Source: Verrucomicrobiota bacterium (lineage in GTDB: Bacteria > Verrucomicrobiota > Verrucomicrobiia > Verrucomicrobiales > Akkermansiaceae). Taken from it: a DNA stretch of 32,698 nt. Position 1 is the stretch's first letter. The number at the start of each line of letters is the position of its first letter. This document shows positions 24,944 to 32,698 of the stretch, piece by piece. The notes under the pieces are model-generated. The model was not told the DNA's origin. It did not search any database and worked only from the letters and a program-made list of their open reading frames with translations. Where the stretch lies: assembly GCA_004294095.1 (NCBI GenBank), contig RDZR01000058.1:1-32698 (forward strand), read 5' to 3'. The position numbers and the translations under genes are program-made.

Positions 24944-25708
24944 ATGTCCACCGAACCATCTAACAGTTTCTCGCCGCTCGCGGAAATTTCGCAAGCACCA
25001 AGCCCGTTTGAAGCATTTTTAGATCGCAATCAAAAAGGCATCGCCATCGCCGCCGTTATGTTAGTATTAGCTGCCGCGGCATTGGTGATTTACCGGGGAG
25101 TTGAAAAAGGTTACGCAGAAACAGCAGGCGCAGCACTGGTCCATGCTCAAGATATAAAAGGCTATCAGGCGATCACCCAAGATTATGCTAAAACTGCAGC
25201 CGCTGGCACGGCCATGATTCGCCTCGCTGAACTTCAGTGGAAAGATGGCCAGCAAGATCAGGCAATCGCCACCTTACAGAAAATATCTAGTGAGTTTGCC
25301 GACCACCCAGTAAACGCAAGTGCCAAAGCGAGTCTCGCTTCCAAACTGATGAGCCAAGGCAAAACGGCCGAAGCGCAAAGGATTTTCCAAGAGTTAGCGA
25401 AAGATCCATCCGCGCGCTTCATCTCGCCATATGCCTTGCTTGCCCTAGGCGATATGGCAAAATCAGCTGGTGAAATAGACAAGGCCGAGGCATCCTACCA
25501 GCTCATTCAGACGGAGCATCCGATGAGCCGCTTCAGCCAAACAGCTGGAGAGCGGCTGTCTTCACTCCGCGCAAAATTACCTGCAGAGGTCGAGCCGCCT
25601 GCGCCCGTTCCGCCGGCTCTTGAAGCGCTTCCTTCTGCGCCGAGCGCGATTGATCCGCTCCCTCAGCCAGCACCGGTGGATGCCGTGCCTGCGCTTAGTA
25701 ATCCTTGA
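24944..25708 (+). CDS. Membrane-anchored tetratricopeptide-repeat protein (YfgM-like topology)
   Basis: 254 residues from ATG 24944. A short cytoplasmic N-terminus precedes one transmembrane helix (GIAIAAVMLVLAAAALVIY). The periplasmic part has TPR-like helical repeats: AAAGTAMIRLAELQWKDGQQ, then AIATLQKISSEFADHPV, AKASLASKLMSQGKTAEAQR and ALLALGDMAKSAGEIDKAEA. A Pro/Ala-rich tail ends the protein. This order resembles the YfgM/TPR_21 type of periplasmic scaffold, but similarity may reflect architecture only. A TTG at 24911 would add eleven residues without benefit. It leads a close same-strand series with two bactofilin genes and nadA (gaps of 39, 33 and 32 bases), hinting at a scaffold role linked to the cytoskeletal genes. 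Confidence 0.78.
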   Translation: MSTEPSNSFSPLAEISQAPSPFEAFLDRNQKGIAIAAVMLVLAAAALVIYRGVEKGYAETAGAALVHAQDIKGYQAITQDYAKTAAAGTAMIRLAELQWKDGQQDQAIATLQKISSEFADHPVNASAKASLASKLMSQGKTAEAQRIFQELAKDPSARFISPYALLALGDMAKSAGEIDKAEASYQLIQTEHPMSRFSQTAGERLSSLRAKLPAEVEPPAPVPPALEALPSAPSAIDPLPQPAPVDAVPALSNP

Positions 25709-25747
25709 AATTAGTTGACATTTATTCATTCTATCCCAACTTAGCTC

Positions 25748-26347
25748 GTGTCGATATTCAAAAAAGTCGTAGGTCAAGATCAAAGCGAGGCAGCAAGCCA
25801 CGCGCCGCTCCCAGAGATTAGCCGGCCGCAAGCGGTTTCCGCCGCGCCTGCTTCTCCGGTATATTCAACGCCCGCAGCTCCAGCTCCGGCACCTGCCGCT
25901 GTGATGCGTAGCACGCCGAGTGCGGCCCCGCGCAATGTGCTCTCCAGCGATGTGGAGATCCATGGCACCGTTAAATTCAGCAATGATTTAGTGGTCGATG
26001 GAAAAATTGAGGGTGAGATCGCCTCAGACGGAAATTTAACCATTGGCGAGAACGCTCGCATCAAAGCGGAAATTAAAACGGCGACTGTTGTCGTCTATGG
26101 CAAAATTCATGGCAACATCACCGCCATGGACCGAGTCGATTTGAAGGCCAGTGCAGAAGTCGTTGGAGATATCAAAGCAAAAATTCTCACCATTGAAGCG
26201 GGCGCTGTTTTTGTGGGTAAATCTGTTGTGGGTGCTTCGGTCAACGCAAAATCGTCAACGCCAAGTGCCGCCAGCGCGCCTGCCGCCAAAGCGCCCCCCA
26301 CTTCTGAGCCGCCAAAGCAAGGTGAGCTTACCGGCACTTCGCCATAA
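25748..26347 (+). CDS. Bactofilin (polymer-forming cytoskeletal protein)
   Basis: A 199-residue bactofilin that forms membrane-associated filaments without nucleotide and helps cell shape or localisation. The N-terminus MSIFKKVV is the short amphipathic/basic start typical of membrane-binding bactofilins, followed by a Pro/Ala-rich linker. The beta-helix core runs from about residue 64 to 165: LSSDVEIHGTVKFSNDLVVD, then GKIEGEIASDGNLTIGENAR, VVVYGKIHGNI and LTIEAGAVFVGKSVVG, with the regular Gly- and hydrophobic-spaced rungs of the fold. A Pro/Ala-rich C-terminal tail follows. The start is GTG 25748. The next gene encodes a second, variant bactofilin. Confidence 0.92.
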   Translation: MSIFKKVVGQDQSEAASHAPLPEISRPQAVSAAPASPVYSTPAAPAPAPAAVMRSTPSAAPRNVLSSDVEIHGTVKFSNDLVVDGKIEGEIASDGNLTIGENARIKAEIKTATVVVYGKIHGNITAMDRVDLKASAEVVGDIKAKILTIEAGAVFVGKSVVGASVNAKSSTPSAASAPAAKAPPTSEPPKQGELTGTSP

Positions 26348-26380
26348 CCGATTTTCCCTTCTTCTTGCAATTTTTAAGCC

Positions 26381-27211
26381 ATGGCCGATGAGCTTCAGAG
26401 CCATCGTATTGAGGTGATTTGCCCTGCATGTGGTCACCAGCAGAGCGAGCCGGCTCGCGTCGTGTCCACGCAGTGCCGCAATTGTTTGGAAAATTTCCAA
26501 GTCGTTGATGGCAAAGGCATTGCTCGTGCACGACCGATGACGCGCCTGGCCAAGCCAAAGCTGGATTCGGAAGATGAACCCACACCTAGCGAGCCAAGAA
26601 AGTCTCTCGCTTACGTCAAACAATCAGCGGCAACGCCTGCAAAACAATCCTTATGGATGCGGCTTCTGAACCCGATCAAACCACCTCGTGAAGTGACTTG
26701 TCTCGGCTGTGGCCATTCATACCACGTCGCTGGTGAAGCTCAATCGAGCCAATGTCCAAAATGTGGCAATTATATGAGCTTGTTAGATTACTCAATCGAT
26801 GAGCACTGGAATCGCCGCATTCAGACATCCGGAAATGTCGTGATCCAAAAGGCGGGGCGGGTCGCCGGAGTGACTTTGCGCTGCCACCATCTCACCGTGC
26901 TGGGTGAGCTCGCTGGCTCTGTTGAATGCACGGGAGATTTAATTATCCGCAGCCATGGCAAAATTGTTGGCAAAGTGCACTGCCGGAATTTGCGCATCGA
27001 AAAAGGCGCTAAAGTTGAATTTTTAAATCCAGTTACAGCGGATAGTGCTTTTATTGATGGCATGGTGCGAGGGCAAATTTCCTGTTCGGGGCCGGTAGTT
27101 TTAGAAAAGCGCGCGGAACTTCATGGACTGGTGCGCACATCTTCACTTGTCGTTCGCCCAGGTGCCAAGCATAGTGGCACCATCGAAATGCATGCGAGCA
27201 CTCCCTCGTAG
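26381..27211 (+). CDS. Zinc-ribbon bactofilin (two CxxC-CxxC ribbons fused to a bactofilin core)
   Basis: A 276-residue protein with an unusual layout. The first zinc ribbon uses Cys 14, 17, 32 and 35 (CPACGH ... CRNC). The second uses Cys 107, 110, 125 and 128 (CLGCGH ... CPKC). From about residue 148 the sequence is a bactofilin-like beta-helix: SGNVVIQKAGRVAGVTLRCH, then LTVLGELAGSVECTGDLIIR, GKIVGKVHCRNLRIEKGAKV, GMVRGQISCSGPVV and AELHGLVRTSSLVVRPGAKH. It probably co-polymerises with or caps the preceding bactofilin, and the ribbons may bind partners or nucleic acid; both are inferences. It follows the first bactofilin by 33 bases and precedes nadA by 32. Confidence 0.85.
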   Translation: MADELQSHRIEVICPACGHQQSEPARVVSTQCRNCLENFQVVDGKGIARARPMTRLAKPKLDSEDEPTPSEPRKSLAYVKQSAATPAKQSLWMRLLNPIKPPREVTCLGCGHSYHVAGEAQSSQCPKCGNYMSLLDYSIDEHWNRRIQTSGNVVIQKAGRVAGVTLRCHHLTVLGELAGSVECTGDLIIRSHGKIVGKVHCRNLRIEKGAKVEFLNPVTADSAFIDGMVRGQISCSGPVVLEKRAELHGLVRTSSLVVRPGAKHSGTIEMHASTPS

Positions 27212-27243
27212 CATTTTTTTACAAATTTCATCATTCGCGACGT

Positions 27244-28179
27244 ATGCTTGCCGTCCTTGACCTCAAAGAAGAAATTTTCGCTCTGAAAAAATCCCGCAAT
27301 GCCGTGATTTTAGCACATAATTATCAGACTGGAGACATCCAAGACGTGGCCGATTACGTTGGCGATTCCCTCGGCCTCGCCTACCATGCCAAGGCCACCA
27401 ATGCGGATGTGATTGTTTTCTGCGGCGTGCATTTCATGGCGGAAACGGCCAAAATCGTCAATCCAAGCAAAATCGTCGTCCTGCCGGATGCTGATGCAGG
27501 TTGCTCGCTTGAGCAATCGTGCCCTGCCGATCAACTCGAAGCATTTCTCACGGAAAACGCCCATAAAAATTACTACGTCATCGCCTACATCAATTGTTCT
27601 GGCGCAGTCAAGGCACTCTGCGACGTGATCTGCACCTCTGGCAATGCGGTGAAAATTGTCAATCAAGCGCCGCAAGATCGCCCGATTTTATTTGTGCCGG
27701 ATGAGAATTTAGGGGCGTGGGTCATCGAGCAAACCGGCCGCCCGATGGATCTTTGGAAGGGAAATTGTTACGTGCACGTTGAATTTACGCGGGATTCGAT
27801 TCGTAAAATTAAGGCCGAGTATCCGCAGGCACTCGTCGTAGCCCACCCAGAATGCACTCAAGCCGTGCGCTTGCTCGCGGATGAAGTTTGCTCCACCGAA
27901 AAAATGGTGACATATTGCCGCGAGGCACCGGTCAATGACATCATCGTCGTCACCGAGAGCGGCATGCTGCATCGTCTGCGCAAAGAATGTCCGGACAAAA
28001 ATCTCATCGCCGGCCCCACTGATCGCTGTGCATGCGCTGATTGCCGCTACATGAAAATGAATACGATGGAAAAATTGCGCAACTGCCTCAAAAATCTCTC
28101 ACCACGCGTGGAAATGGAAGAGTCTCTCCGCGCCCGCGCTGAAAAGCCGCTCCTGCTCATGCTCGAGCAATCGCGTTGA
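27244..28179 (+). CDS. nadA: Quinolinate synthase NadA
   Basis: A 4Fe-4S enzyme that condenses iminoaspartate with dihydroxyacetone phosphate to quinolinate in de novo NAD synthesis. The 311 residues match the short NadA type. Motifs in order: AHNYQTGDIQDVADYVGDSL, FCGVHFMAETAKI, PDADAGCSL (Cys87), YINCSGAVKA, VCTS-type CTSGNA, PDENLG, WKGNCYVH (Cys175), VAHPECTQAV, ESGMLHRL, and CADCRYMKMNT (Cys267). Cys87, Cys175 and Cys267 are the likely cluster ligands. ATG 27244 is a good start. No nadB or nadC is in the window, so nadA is separated from its pathway partners. Confidence 0.97.
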   Translation: MLAVLDLKEEIFALKKSRNAVILAHNYQTGDIQDVADYVGDSLGLAYHAKATNADVIVFCGVHFMAETAKIVNPSKIVVLPDADAGCSLEQSCPADQLEAFLTENAHKNYYVIAYINCSGAVKALCDVICTSGNAVKIVNQAPQDRPILFVPDENLGAWVIEQTGRPMDLWKGNCYVHVEFTRDSIRKIKAEYPQALVVAHPECTQAVRLLADEVCSTEKMVTYCREAPVNDIIVVTESGMLHRLRKECPDKNLIAGPTDRCACADCRYMKMNTMEKLRNCLKNLSPRVEMEESLRARAEKPLLLMLEQSR

Positions 28180-28210
28180 TCGCGTGGTTGGCGGCCAAGA
28201 TTGAAATCAA

Positions 28211-28244
28211 CCTCAGTTTAAAATCCTGAGGCGACCATCTTTTT
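28211..28244 (+). terminator. Possible terminator after nadA
   Basis: CCTCAG (28211-28216) pairs with CTGAGG (28226-28231). A run of five T begins at 28240, eight bases beyond the stem, which is a poor spacing, so this is tentative. Confidence 0.4.
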
Positions 28245-28252
28245 CTCAGAAA

Positions 28253-29008
28253 ATGCCATTCACGATTTCACATGCGGGGTTTGTATTGCCGCTGAGGCCG
28301 ATCACCTCGCCGCATGTCTTATGCGGGCTGGTGATTGGTTCGATCGTTCCGGATTTTCCATATTTCGTCCGTGAGTTTGGAGTCGCATCGTTCGCTCATA
28401 CGGTCTTGGGCGCACATTGCGTTTCCCTGCCAGTTGGGTTGTTTGTCTATTTTCTCGTGCGCCTATTTTTCGGCCGAATGGCTGATGCGTTGCCGAAGCC
28501 TCATTCCATTTTTCTTTCAAGCTGGGGGCTCGGCAAGATTGGCTCAAAACCGAATATCATGGCCATCGCAGTTGCCATTCTTGCAGGAGCGTTATTCCAC
28601 AACTTTGTTGATAGTTTCACTCACCAGTCAGGTGCGGCGGTTTCAATTTTTCCAGTGTTAACTAAAGAAGCCATATCTTTTGGTGGCCAGCCACTTCATG
28701 CCTTCCGTGTGCTCCAGTATGTTGGATCAGTTCTCGGTATGGTAATGATTGCCGCTGCGTATTGGAGTGGACTGCGCGGGTATTGCCGTGCACATGAATT
28801 CCCAATTTGGCAGGACTCTCAAAGATGGCTGTTTCTTACCGGTTTGATCATTGTCACAATTCTCGCCGCTGCTGGACTGAATGCTGAGTTTTTCCCCAGA
28901 GGGCTGGATTTTTACGCAGCGAGGGTTTTCGTCTTTAAGTTTCTGATCACTTGGTTGCCGATTGCCGGAATCGCGTTTTTAGTTTTTGCGTTATGCCGCC
29001 GCGACTGA
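28253..29008 (+). CDS. DUF4184 family integral membrane protein
   Basis: 251 residues. The opening MPFTISHAGFVLPLRPITSP, followed by GLVIGSIVPDFPYFVREFG, is the DUF4184 signature (the PFT-SHP and G-x-x-PDFP blocks). Polar residues His7, Asp and a later HNFVDSFTHQSG suggest a metal-binding site like that of the related YdjM-type membrane hydrolases; this is inferred. About six hydrophobic segments follow (VSLPVGLFVYFLVRLFF, IMAIAVAILAGALFH, VLGMVMIAAAYWSGL, WLFLTGLIIVTILAAAGL, FLITWLPIAGIAFLVFAL). Function is unknown. It stands between nadA and trpB with no clear functional tie. Confidence 0.82.
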   Translation: MPFTISHAGFVLPLRPITSPHVLCGLVIGSIVPDFPYFVREFGVASFAHTVLGAHCVSLPVGLFVYFLVRLFFGRMADALPKPHSIFLSSWGLGKIGSKPNIMAIAVAILAGALFHNFVDSFTHQSGAAVSIFPVLTKEAISFGGQPLHAFRVLQYVGSVLGMVMIAAAYWSGLRGYCRAHEFPIWQDSQRWLFLTGLIIVTILAAAGLNAEFFPRGLDFYAARVFVFKFLITWLPIAGIAFLVFALCRRD

Positions 29009-29081
29009 GCTTCCAACGGTGAAGTGCTGAAAAAATCGCGCCTTGAATGGCCGTTGGAATTGGCGACTATTTGTCACACGC

Positions 29082-30290
29082 ATGTTGACCGAAACACTTC
29101 CTATCCCTCAAATGCCCGATGCCACTGGCCATTTTGGTCAGTTTGGCGGCATGTTTGTTCCAGAAACTCTGATGTCGCCGCTGCAGGAATTAGCAGTGGC
29201 CTACGAGGCGGCGCGCAAGGATCCGTCATTCCAAATTGAGTTGGACGGGTTGCTCAAAGATTACTGCGGGCGGCCTACGCCACTTTATTTTGCCGAGCGT
29301 TGGACGCAGCATTTGGGCGGGGCGAAAATTTATCTGAAGCGCGAAGACTTGCTGCATACCGGCGCTCACAAAATCAATAACGCGATTGGCCAAGTATTGC
29401 TCGCCAAGCGCTTGAAAAAAAAGCGCATCATTGCGGAAACCGGCGCCGGCCAGCACGGAGTGGCGACGGCGACGGTGTGTGCACGTTTTGGCATGGAGTG
29501 TGTGGTTTACATGGGCAAAGTGGATATGGAGAGGCAAGCGCTCAACGTCGCGCGGATGAGGCTGATGGGCGCCGAGGTGCGCGCCGTCACTGCTGGGCAA
29601 GCGACGCTCAAAGAGGCGGTGAACGAAGCGATGCGCGATTGGGTGGCGACGGTGGATCACACGCATTACATTTTAGGCTCGGCTCTTGGATCCCATCCAT
29701 TTCCGATGATCGTGAGGGATTTTCACCGCGTGATTGGAGTTGAGGCGCGGCAGCAAATTTTGGAAAAAGAAGGACGGCTGCCGGATTTGTTAGTGGCGTG
29801 CGTGGGCGGCGGATCGAATGCGATCGGCCTCTTTCACCCATTTTTGCAAGATCCGGATGTGCGCATGATCGGGGTGGAAGCTGGCGGTGATGGCATCATT
29901 CCGGAGCGCCATGCGGCAAGATTCCAAGGCGGGAAGCTCGGCGTCTTGCAGGGCACGAAAACATGGCTACTGGCCAATGCGGATGGGCAAATTGAGCTCA
30001 CGCACTCGGTCTCTGCGGGGTTGGATTACGCAGCGGTGGGCCCGGAGCATGCATTTTTACAAGACATCGGGCGGGTCGAATACACCTATGCCACGGATGA
30101 TGAGGCGCTTGCCGCTTTTAAGGAACTCGCGCATTTGGAGGGCATCATTCCCGCATTAGAAAGTGCTCATGCGATGGCGTATGTATCCAAGATCGCTGGG
30201 AGTTTGCCGCAAAGCGACATCCTGATTGCCAACTTATCCGGGCGAGGGGACAAAGATGTGGAGCAGGCGAGCAAATATCTGTTAGTCTGA
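29082..30290 (+). CDS. trpB: Tryptophan synthase beta chain
   Basis: 402 residues from ATG 29082; a TTG at 29043 would add a non-homologous extension. It makes tryptophan from indole and serine with PLP. Motifs: [19 protein letters not shown], then [31 protein letters not shown] with the PLP Lys97, [58 protein letters not shown], and LSGRGDKD near the C-terminus. All are standard for the trpB1 type that works with TrpA. TrpA is not adjacent. Its last nine bases overlap the end of the convergent transporter gene. Confidence 0.98.
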   Translation: MLTETLPIPQMPDATGHFGQFGGMFVPETLMSPLQELAVAYEAARKDPSFQIELDGLLKDYCGRPTPLYFAERWTQHLGGAKIYLKREDLLHTGAHKINNAIGQVLLAKRLKKKRIIAETGAGQHGVATATVCARFGMECVVYMGKVDMERQALNVARMRLMGAEVRAVTAGQATLKEAVNEAMRDWVATVDHTHYILGSALGSHPFPMIVRDFHRVIGVEARQQILEKEGRLPDLLVACVGGGSNAIGLFHPFLQDPDVRMIGVEAGGDGIIPERHAARFQGGKLGVLQGTKTWLLANADGQIELTHSVSAGLDYAAVGPEHAFLQDIGRVEYTYATDDEALAAFKELAHLEGIIPALESAHAMAYVSKIAGSLPQSDILIANLSGRGDKDVEQASKYLLV

Positions 30291-31742
30291 TTTCTCCTCA
30301 TTTTTTTCTAACGCCTGCATCCATTCGCGATTTACCGGATAAAGGGCTAACAGAAAGAACGAGGCGAAAATAAACAACGGCCCTACTAGAAAAGTAACGG
30401 CCGTGATCGATTGCACTGCGGCAGTGGTTTGTTGCTTTGCCTCGGGCACGATGCCTGCGAGGTCCACCATTTTCCCAACAAATAGCAGACCTAACGAAAG
30501 GCATGCTTTGAGCGTGAAGGTGAACATCGCCGAGTAAGTGCCTTCTTTGTGCAGGCCTGTTTTCAAATAATGAATTTCTGATAGATCGGCAACCATCGAG
30601 AGCGCGATGGGCACCAGCATGCCGCAGCCGCCCCACCAGAGGAATTGCCCCAAGGCAAAAATCCCGACGCCGACCGGCACTTGCACGCCAATGAATGAAA
30701 CTTCCGTGCGTGCTGGCATGCCGAGCCATAAGAAAATGGTGGCCAGTGCAAGGCCGCTAAACATACAGATTCCCATGGCGAGGTAGCCGGTCTTTTTTTT
30801 ATCGAGCCTTTGCGTGAGCCAGCCTTGCCAGAGTGCCGCCAGCGCATAGGCGAGCATGCCGCCGCCGTGCACGAATGTTTTTTCTCGGTCCGTGAGTTCC
30901 ATGAAAAACACGTAGGAAAACATTTGCGCTTGGCCGACGACCATCATGCCAAATTGCGCCACCGAAAAGAATCCAAAAACCCACCAGACCATGCGCTCGC
31001 GCGAGATCTGATAGATTTCCTGCAAAAATACTTTAAGCGTGCCGGGAGGCACTGGGTCCGCGCGATTGTCCTTTGCGTATGGCCATGTGATCCATGTGCA
31101 CAAACAAGCTAACAGAAATACGCCCGCGCTCAGAGCAAAGCCCATTTGCACATAATTTCCGGCAATCGATGAGCCATCGATGCGTGAGCCATCCACTGCT
31201 TTTTGATCGGTAAAAAATAAACTCCACGCCAGCGCACCAAAGATGAAATTGGACACCTGATTGACGAACGAGCGCGCTCCTTGCAACTTTGAGCGGCCTA
31301 TGTAATCACGGCACATTTCAAATCCCAATGCCGTGTAAGGAACGCTAAAAACCGTGAGCGAAGTGCGCAGCACCAGATTGGTTGCAATCACCAACGCCAT
31401 CGTCATGCCGTATGCTGCGGGCAGCCAATGCAACAACCACATGCACAAAAAACTCAATGCCACACCAAGGCCGCCGATCAATAAATACGGGTGCCGCCGC
31501 CCCCAACGGCTGCGCGTCTGATCGGTGAGGTGGCCCATGATCGGATCGCTCACCGCATCCCATAGCATGCCGATGCTCAGCGCGATGCCTGCCTGCGTGC
31601 CAGTGATCCCTAAAATTTGCCCATAATACAGCAGCGCGAAATTCGATACGCCATTGGTGCTGATGGCCACCGCTCCATCGCCGAGCGCGTAGCCATAAAT
31701 CCGCCCAAGGGTCGGTGATTCACTTGATAAAGATCGTTTCAT
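30282..31742 (-). CDS. GPH-family (glycoside-pentoside-hexuronide) cation symporter, MFS
   Basis: 486 residues with about twelve hydrophobic segments. The N-terminal half carries the GPH/MelB-type signature: [20 protein letters not shown], then [31 protein letters not shown], and [20 protein letters not shown]. The Asp residues in WDAVSDP and the RSRWGRR loop are the cation/sugar-site and cytoplasmic-loop hallmarks of this family. It likely brings a sugar or glycoside into the cell with Na+ or H+. The start is ATG 31742, with a weak GAAGG 13 bases before. Its 3' end overlaps that of trpB by nine bases on the opposite strand. Its substrate is unknown; it is about 6 kb from the secreted polysaccharide-type block, which it might serve. 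Confidence 0.87.
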   Translation of the reverse strand: MKRSLSSESPTLGRIYGYALGDGAVAISTNGVSNFALLYYGQILGITGTQAGIALSIGMLWDAVSDPIMGHLTDQTRSRWGRRHPYLLIGGLGVALSFLCMWLLHWLPAAYGMTMALVIATNLVLRTSLTVFSVPYTALGFEMCRDYIGRSKLQGARSFVNQVSNFIFGALAWSLFFTDQKAVDGSRIDGSSIAGNYVQMGFALSAGVFLLACLCTWITWPYAKDNRADPVPPGTLKVFLQEIYQISRERMVWWVFGFFSVAQFGMMVVGQAQMFSYVFFMELTDREKTFVHGGGMLAYALAALWQGWLTQRLDKKKTGYLAMGICMFSGLALATIFLWLGMPARTEVSFIGVQVPVGVGIFALGQFLWWGGCGMLVPIALSMVADLSEIHYLKTGLHKEGTYSAMFTFTLKACLSLGLLFVGKMVDLAGIVPEAKQQTTAAVQSITAVTFLVGPLFIFASFFLLALYPVNREWMQALEKNEEKSD

Positions 31743-31821
31743 GTGGGTTTGCCTTCATCTCATGTGCCAAATGGAAATTGTAAATGCTGAAAAGCCTCCG
31801 TTCGCAATTCGCGGTGCTCGT

Positions 31822-32698
31822 CTAGCGCAGCCCGAGCAGAACGTTCATGAAATGATCTGGCCGTTCTTCGGTCTGGCGGATCTCTTTTTCTAACAGCGAA
31901 ATGGCGCCGACGTCTTGGCTTACCCGCAGCCGTTCGATTTCTTTATTCAAGCCAAGCACATACGTCCGTGCGTGGCTGGTGAGCGCGACGCGCAGGCGCT
32001 GATCCAAATTTTCTTGAAGTGCCATGAATTCTCTAACAGCATCGTCAAAGCCATCGATCTCGACTAACAGATCGGGGATATCGTGATCGATGCGGCCTCC
32101 TTCGGTGTGCCATTTTTCTTCAACGGCATCGAGGGCGTTCAGAGCCTCAGTGACGCGGGGTGCCTTGCGAGCGATCGGCAATAGCTTTTGCTCCAATTCG
32201 CGCAAGTTGTCTTTTAGATCAGATTCGTGGCGATCTAGTAGTTTTTTGGCGCGCCCGCGCATGATGCCGCGCGCACGATTGAGAAATGCCTGCATATCGG
32301 CAATAGGAGCGATCGCGGCCGGTGCCGCTTCTTCATCGCCAAATGCGGTATTGATTGCCTCCGCTTCTACCGCTGGTGCCGCATGGATCGAATCCGGCAT
32401 CACGCTGATGCCGCTTTCAACCTCATCCGTGGTGGGTTCCTCCTTTTCCTCTTCAACTACCGGTGGCGGCGCAGGCGGCTCAGGGGAGAGATCCTCCTCA
32501 ACCGCAGGTGGCGGTTCAGGGATTTCTGGAGCTGGGCTTTCTTCGACTGGCTCGGGGATGGGTTCTGGCAGCGGTTCTACGATGGCTACCGTAGTTGCTG
32601 TGGATTGTGGGGTTTGGTTTTTCCACCAAAAATAACCACCTGCCGCGGCGGCGCAAATGACCATGAAAATGAACGGATAGAAAATTTTTCCCAAAGAA
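31822..32698 (-). CDS. Membrane-anchored Pro/Glu-rich protein with helical C-terminal domain (5' end may be outside window)
   Basis: About 290 residues are visible and the frame stays open to the window edge; the TTG at 32694 may or may not be the real start. One transmembrane segment near the N-terminus (FYPFIFMVICAAAAGGYFWW) is followed by a ~90-residue Pro/Glu-rich spacer with many EP and PPA runs. A charged helical domain follows (MQAFLNRARGIMRGRAKKLL through LNKEIERLRVSQDVGAISLL), probably a coiled coil. This layout resembles periplasm-spanning envelope proteins in which a Pro-rich arm reaches outward, but I recognise no family. A strand reversal of the same region (32090-32635) is a shadow of this gene. 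It follows the GPH transporter gene upstream by 79 bases on the same strand. Confidence 0.65.
   Translation of the reverse strand, partial: SLGKIFYPFIFMVICAAAAGGYFWWKNQTPQSTATTVAIVEPLPEPIPEPVEESPAPEIPEPPPAVEEDLSPEPPAPPPVVEEEKEEPTTDEVESGISVMPDSIHAAPAVEAEAINTAFGDEEAAPAAIAPIADMQAFLNRARGIMRGRAKKLLDRHESDLKDNLRELEQKLLPIARKAPRVTEALNALDAVEEKWHTEGGRIDHDIPDLLVEIDGFDDAVREFMALQENLDQRLRVALTSHARTYVLGLNKEIERLRVSQDVGAISLLEKEIRQTEERPDHFMNVLLGLR

Noticed and set aside
1562-32070. CTGTTAG as a Chi or KOPS site
   Set aside because: Those signals are strongly strand-biased; here ten copies point one way and twelve the other.
32090-32635. 181-codon plus-strand Ser/Gly-rich frame
   Set aside because: It is the reverse of the Pro/Glu-rich repeat region of the minus-strand gene; the low-complexity sequence is a shadow.
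1-32698. CRISPR arrays, insertion sequences, prophage or toxin-antitoxin genes
   Set aside because: No regularly spaced repeats, transposase, integrase, phage structural or toxin-antitoxin proteins were seen.

Overview
The window reads as chromosomal DNA of a member of the Verrucomicrobiota, probably class Verrucomicrobiae. The reasons are: an FtsZ tail of the type seen in that phylum; a kdsB-pyrG pair of the kind I recall from Chlamydia and relatives; a lexA gene preceded by a palindrome matching the TGTTC-N4-GAACA box I recall for verrucomicrobial LexA; paired bactofilins; TIGR03790, DUF2851, DUF3127 and DUF4184 proteins; and very large secreted proteins that share a C-terminal domain of a kind common in this phylum. 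KdsB implies a lipopolysaccharide outer membrane. Coding density is high. Almost no gene has a recognisable Shine-Dalgarno sequence.

Layout. 1-5910: the 3' end of ftsZ, then metX (methionine), then a tight same-strand run of an MBL-fold hydrolase, a TIGR03790 protein, a DUF2851 protein and thiS, followed by tRNA-Asn(GTT). 6190-10467: a membrane dynamin-like GTPase, kdsB and pyrG. 10524-14093: rlpA and lexA on the minus strand (lexA has its own operator), an MFS transporter on the plus strand, and a compact pdxA on the minus strand. 14229-14609: a DUF3127 protein ending in an SSB-like acidic tip. 14818-24840: a 10-kb block of three secreted multidomain proteins surrounding a LacI-type regulator. 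The three are a lectin-like protein, a 1.4-kilo-residue GH74-like beta-propeller with nine Asp boxes, and an alpha/beta-hydrolase with Calx-beta, Ig and Fn3 modules. All three end in the same ~148-residue domain. 24944-28179: a TPR membrane protein, a bactofilin, a zinc-ribbon bactofilin and nadA in one close series. 28253-32698: a DUF4184 membrane protein, trpB, a convergent GPH-type sugar symporter whose stop overlaps that of trpB, and a Pro/Glu-rich anchored protein cut by the window edge.

How it fits together. Most of the window is core metabolism (Met, Trp, NAD, CTP, PLP, Kdo, a sulfur carrier) with cell-shape and envelope functions (FtsZ, RlpA, bactofilins). The secreted block looks like an accessory extracellular polysaccharide- or ester-degrading module under a LacI-type regulator.

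The most unexpected signal is at the DNA level. The 7-mer CTGTTAG/CTAACAG occurs 22 times by eye, against about 4 expected, in four different codon phases and both orientations. Inverted GTTAG...CTAAC pairs sit at all three convergent gene junctions. The motif is scarce in the secreted block and absent from the GTPase gene. This behaviour resembles a DNA uptake sequence.
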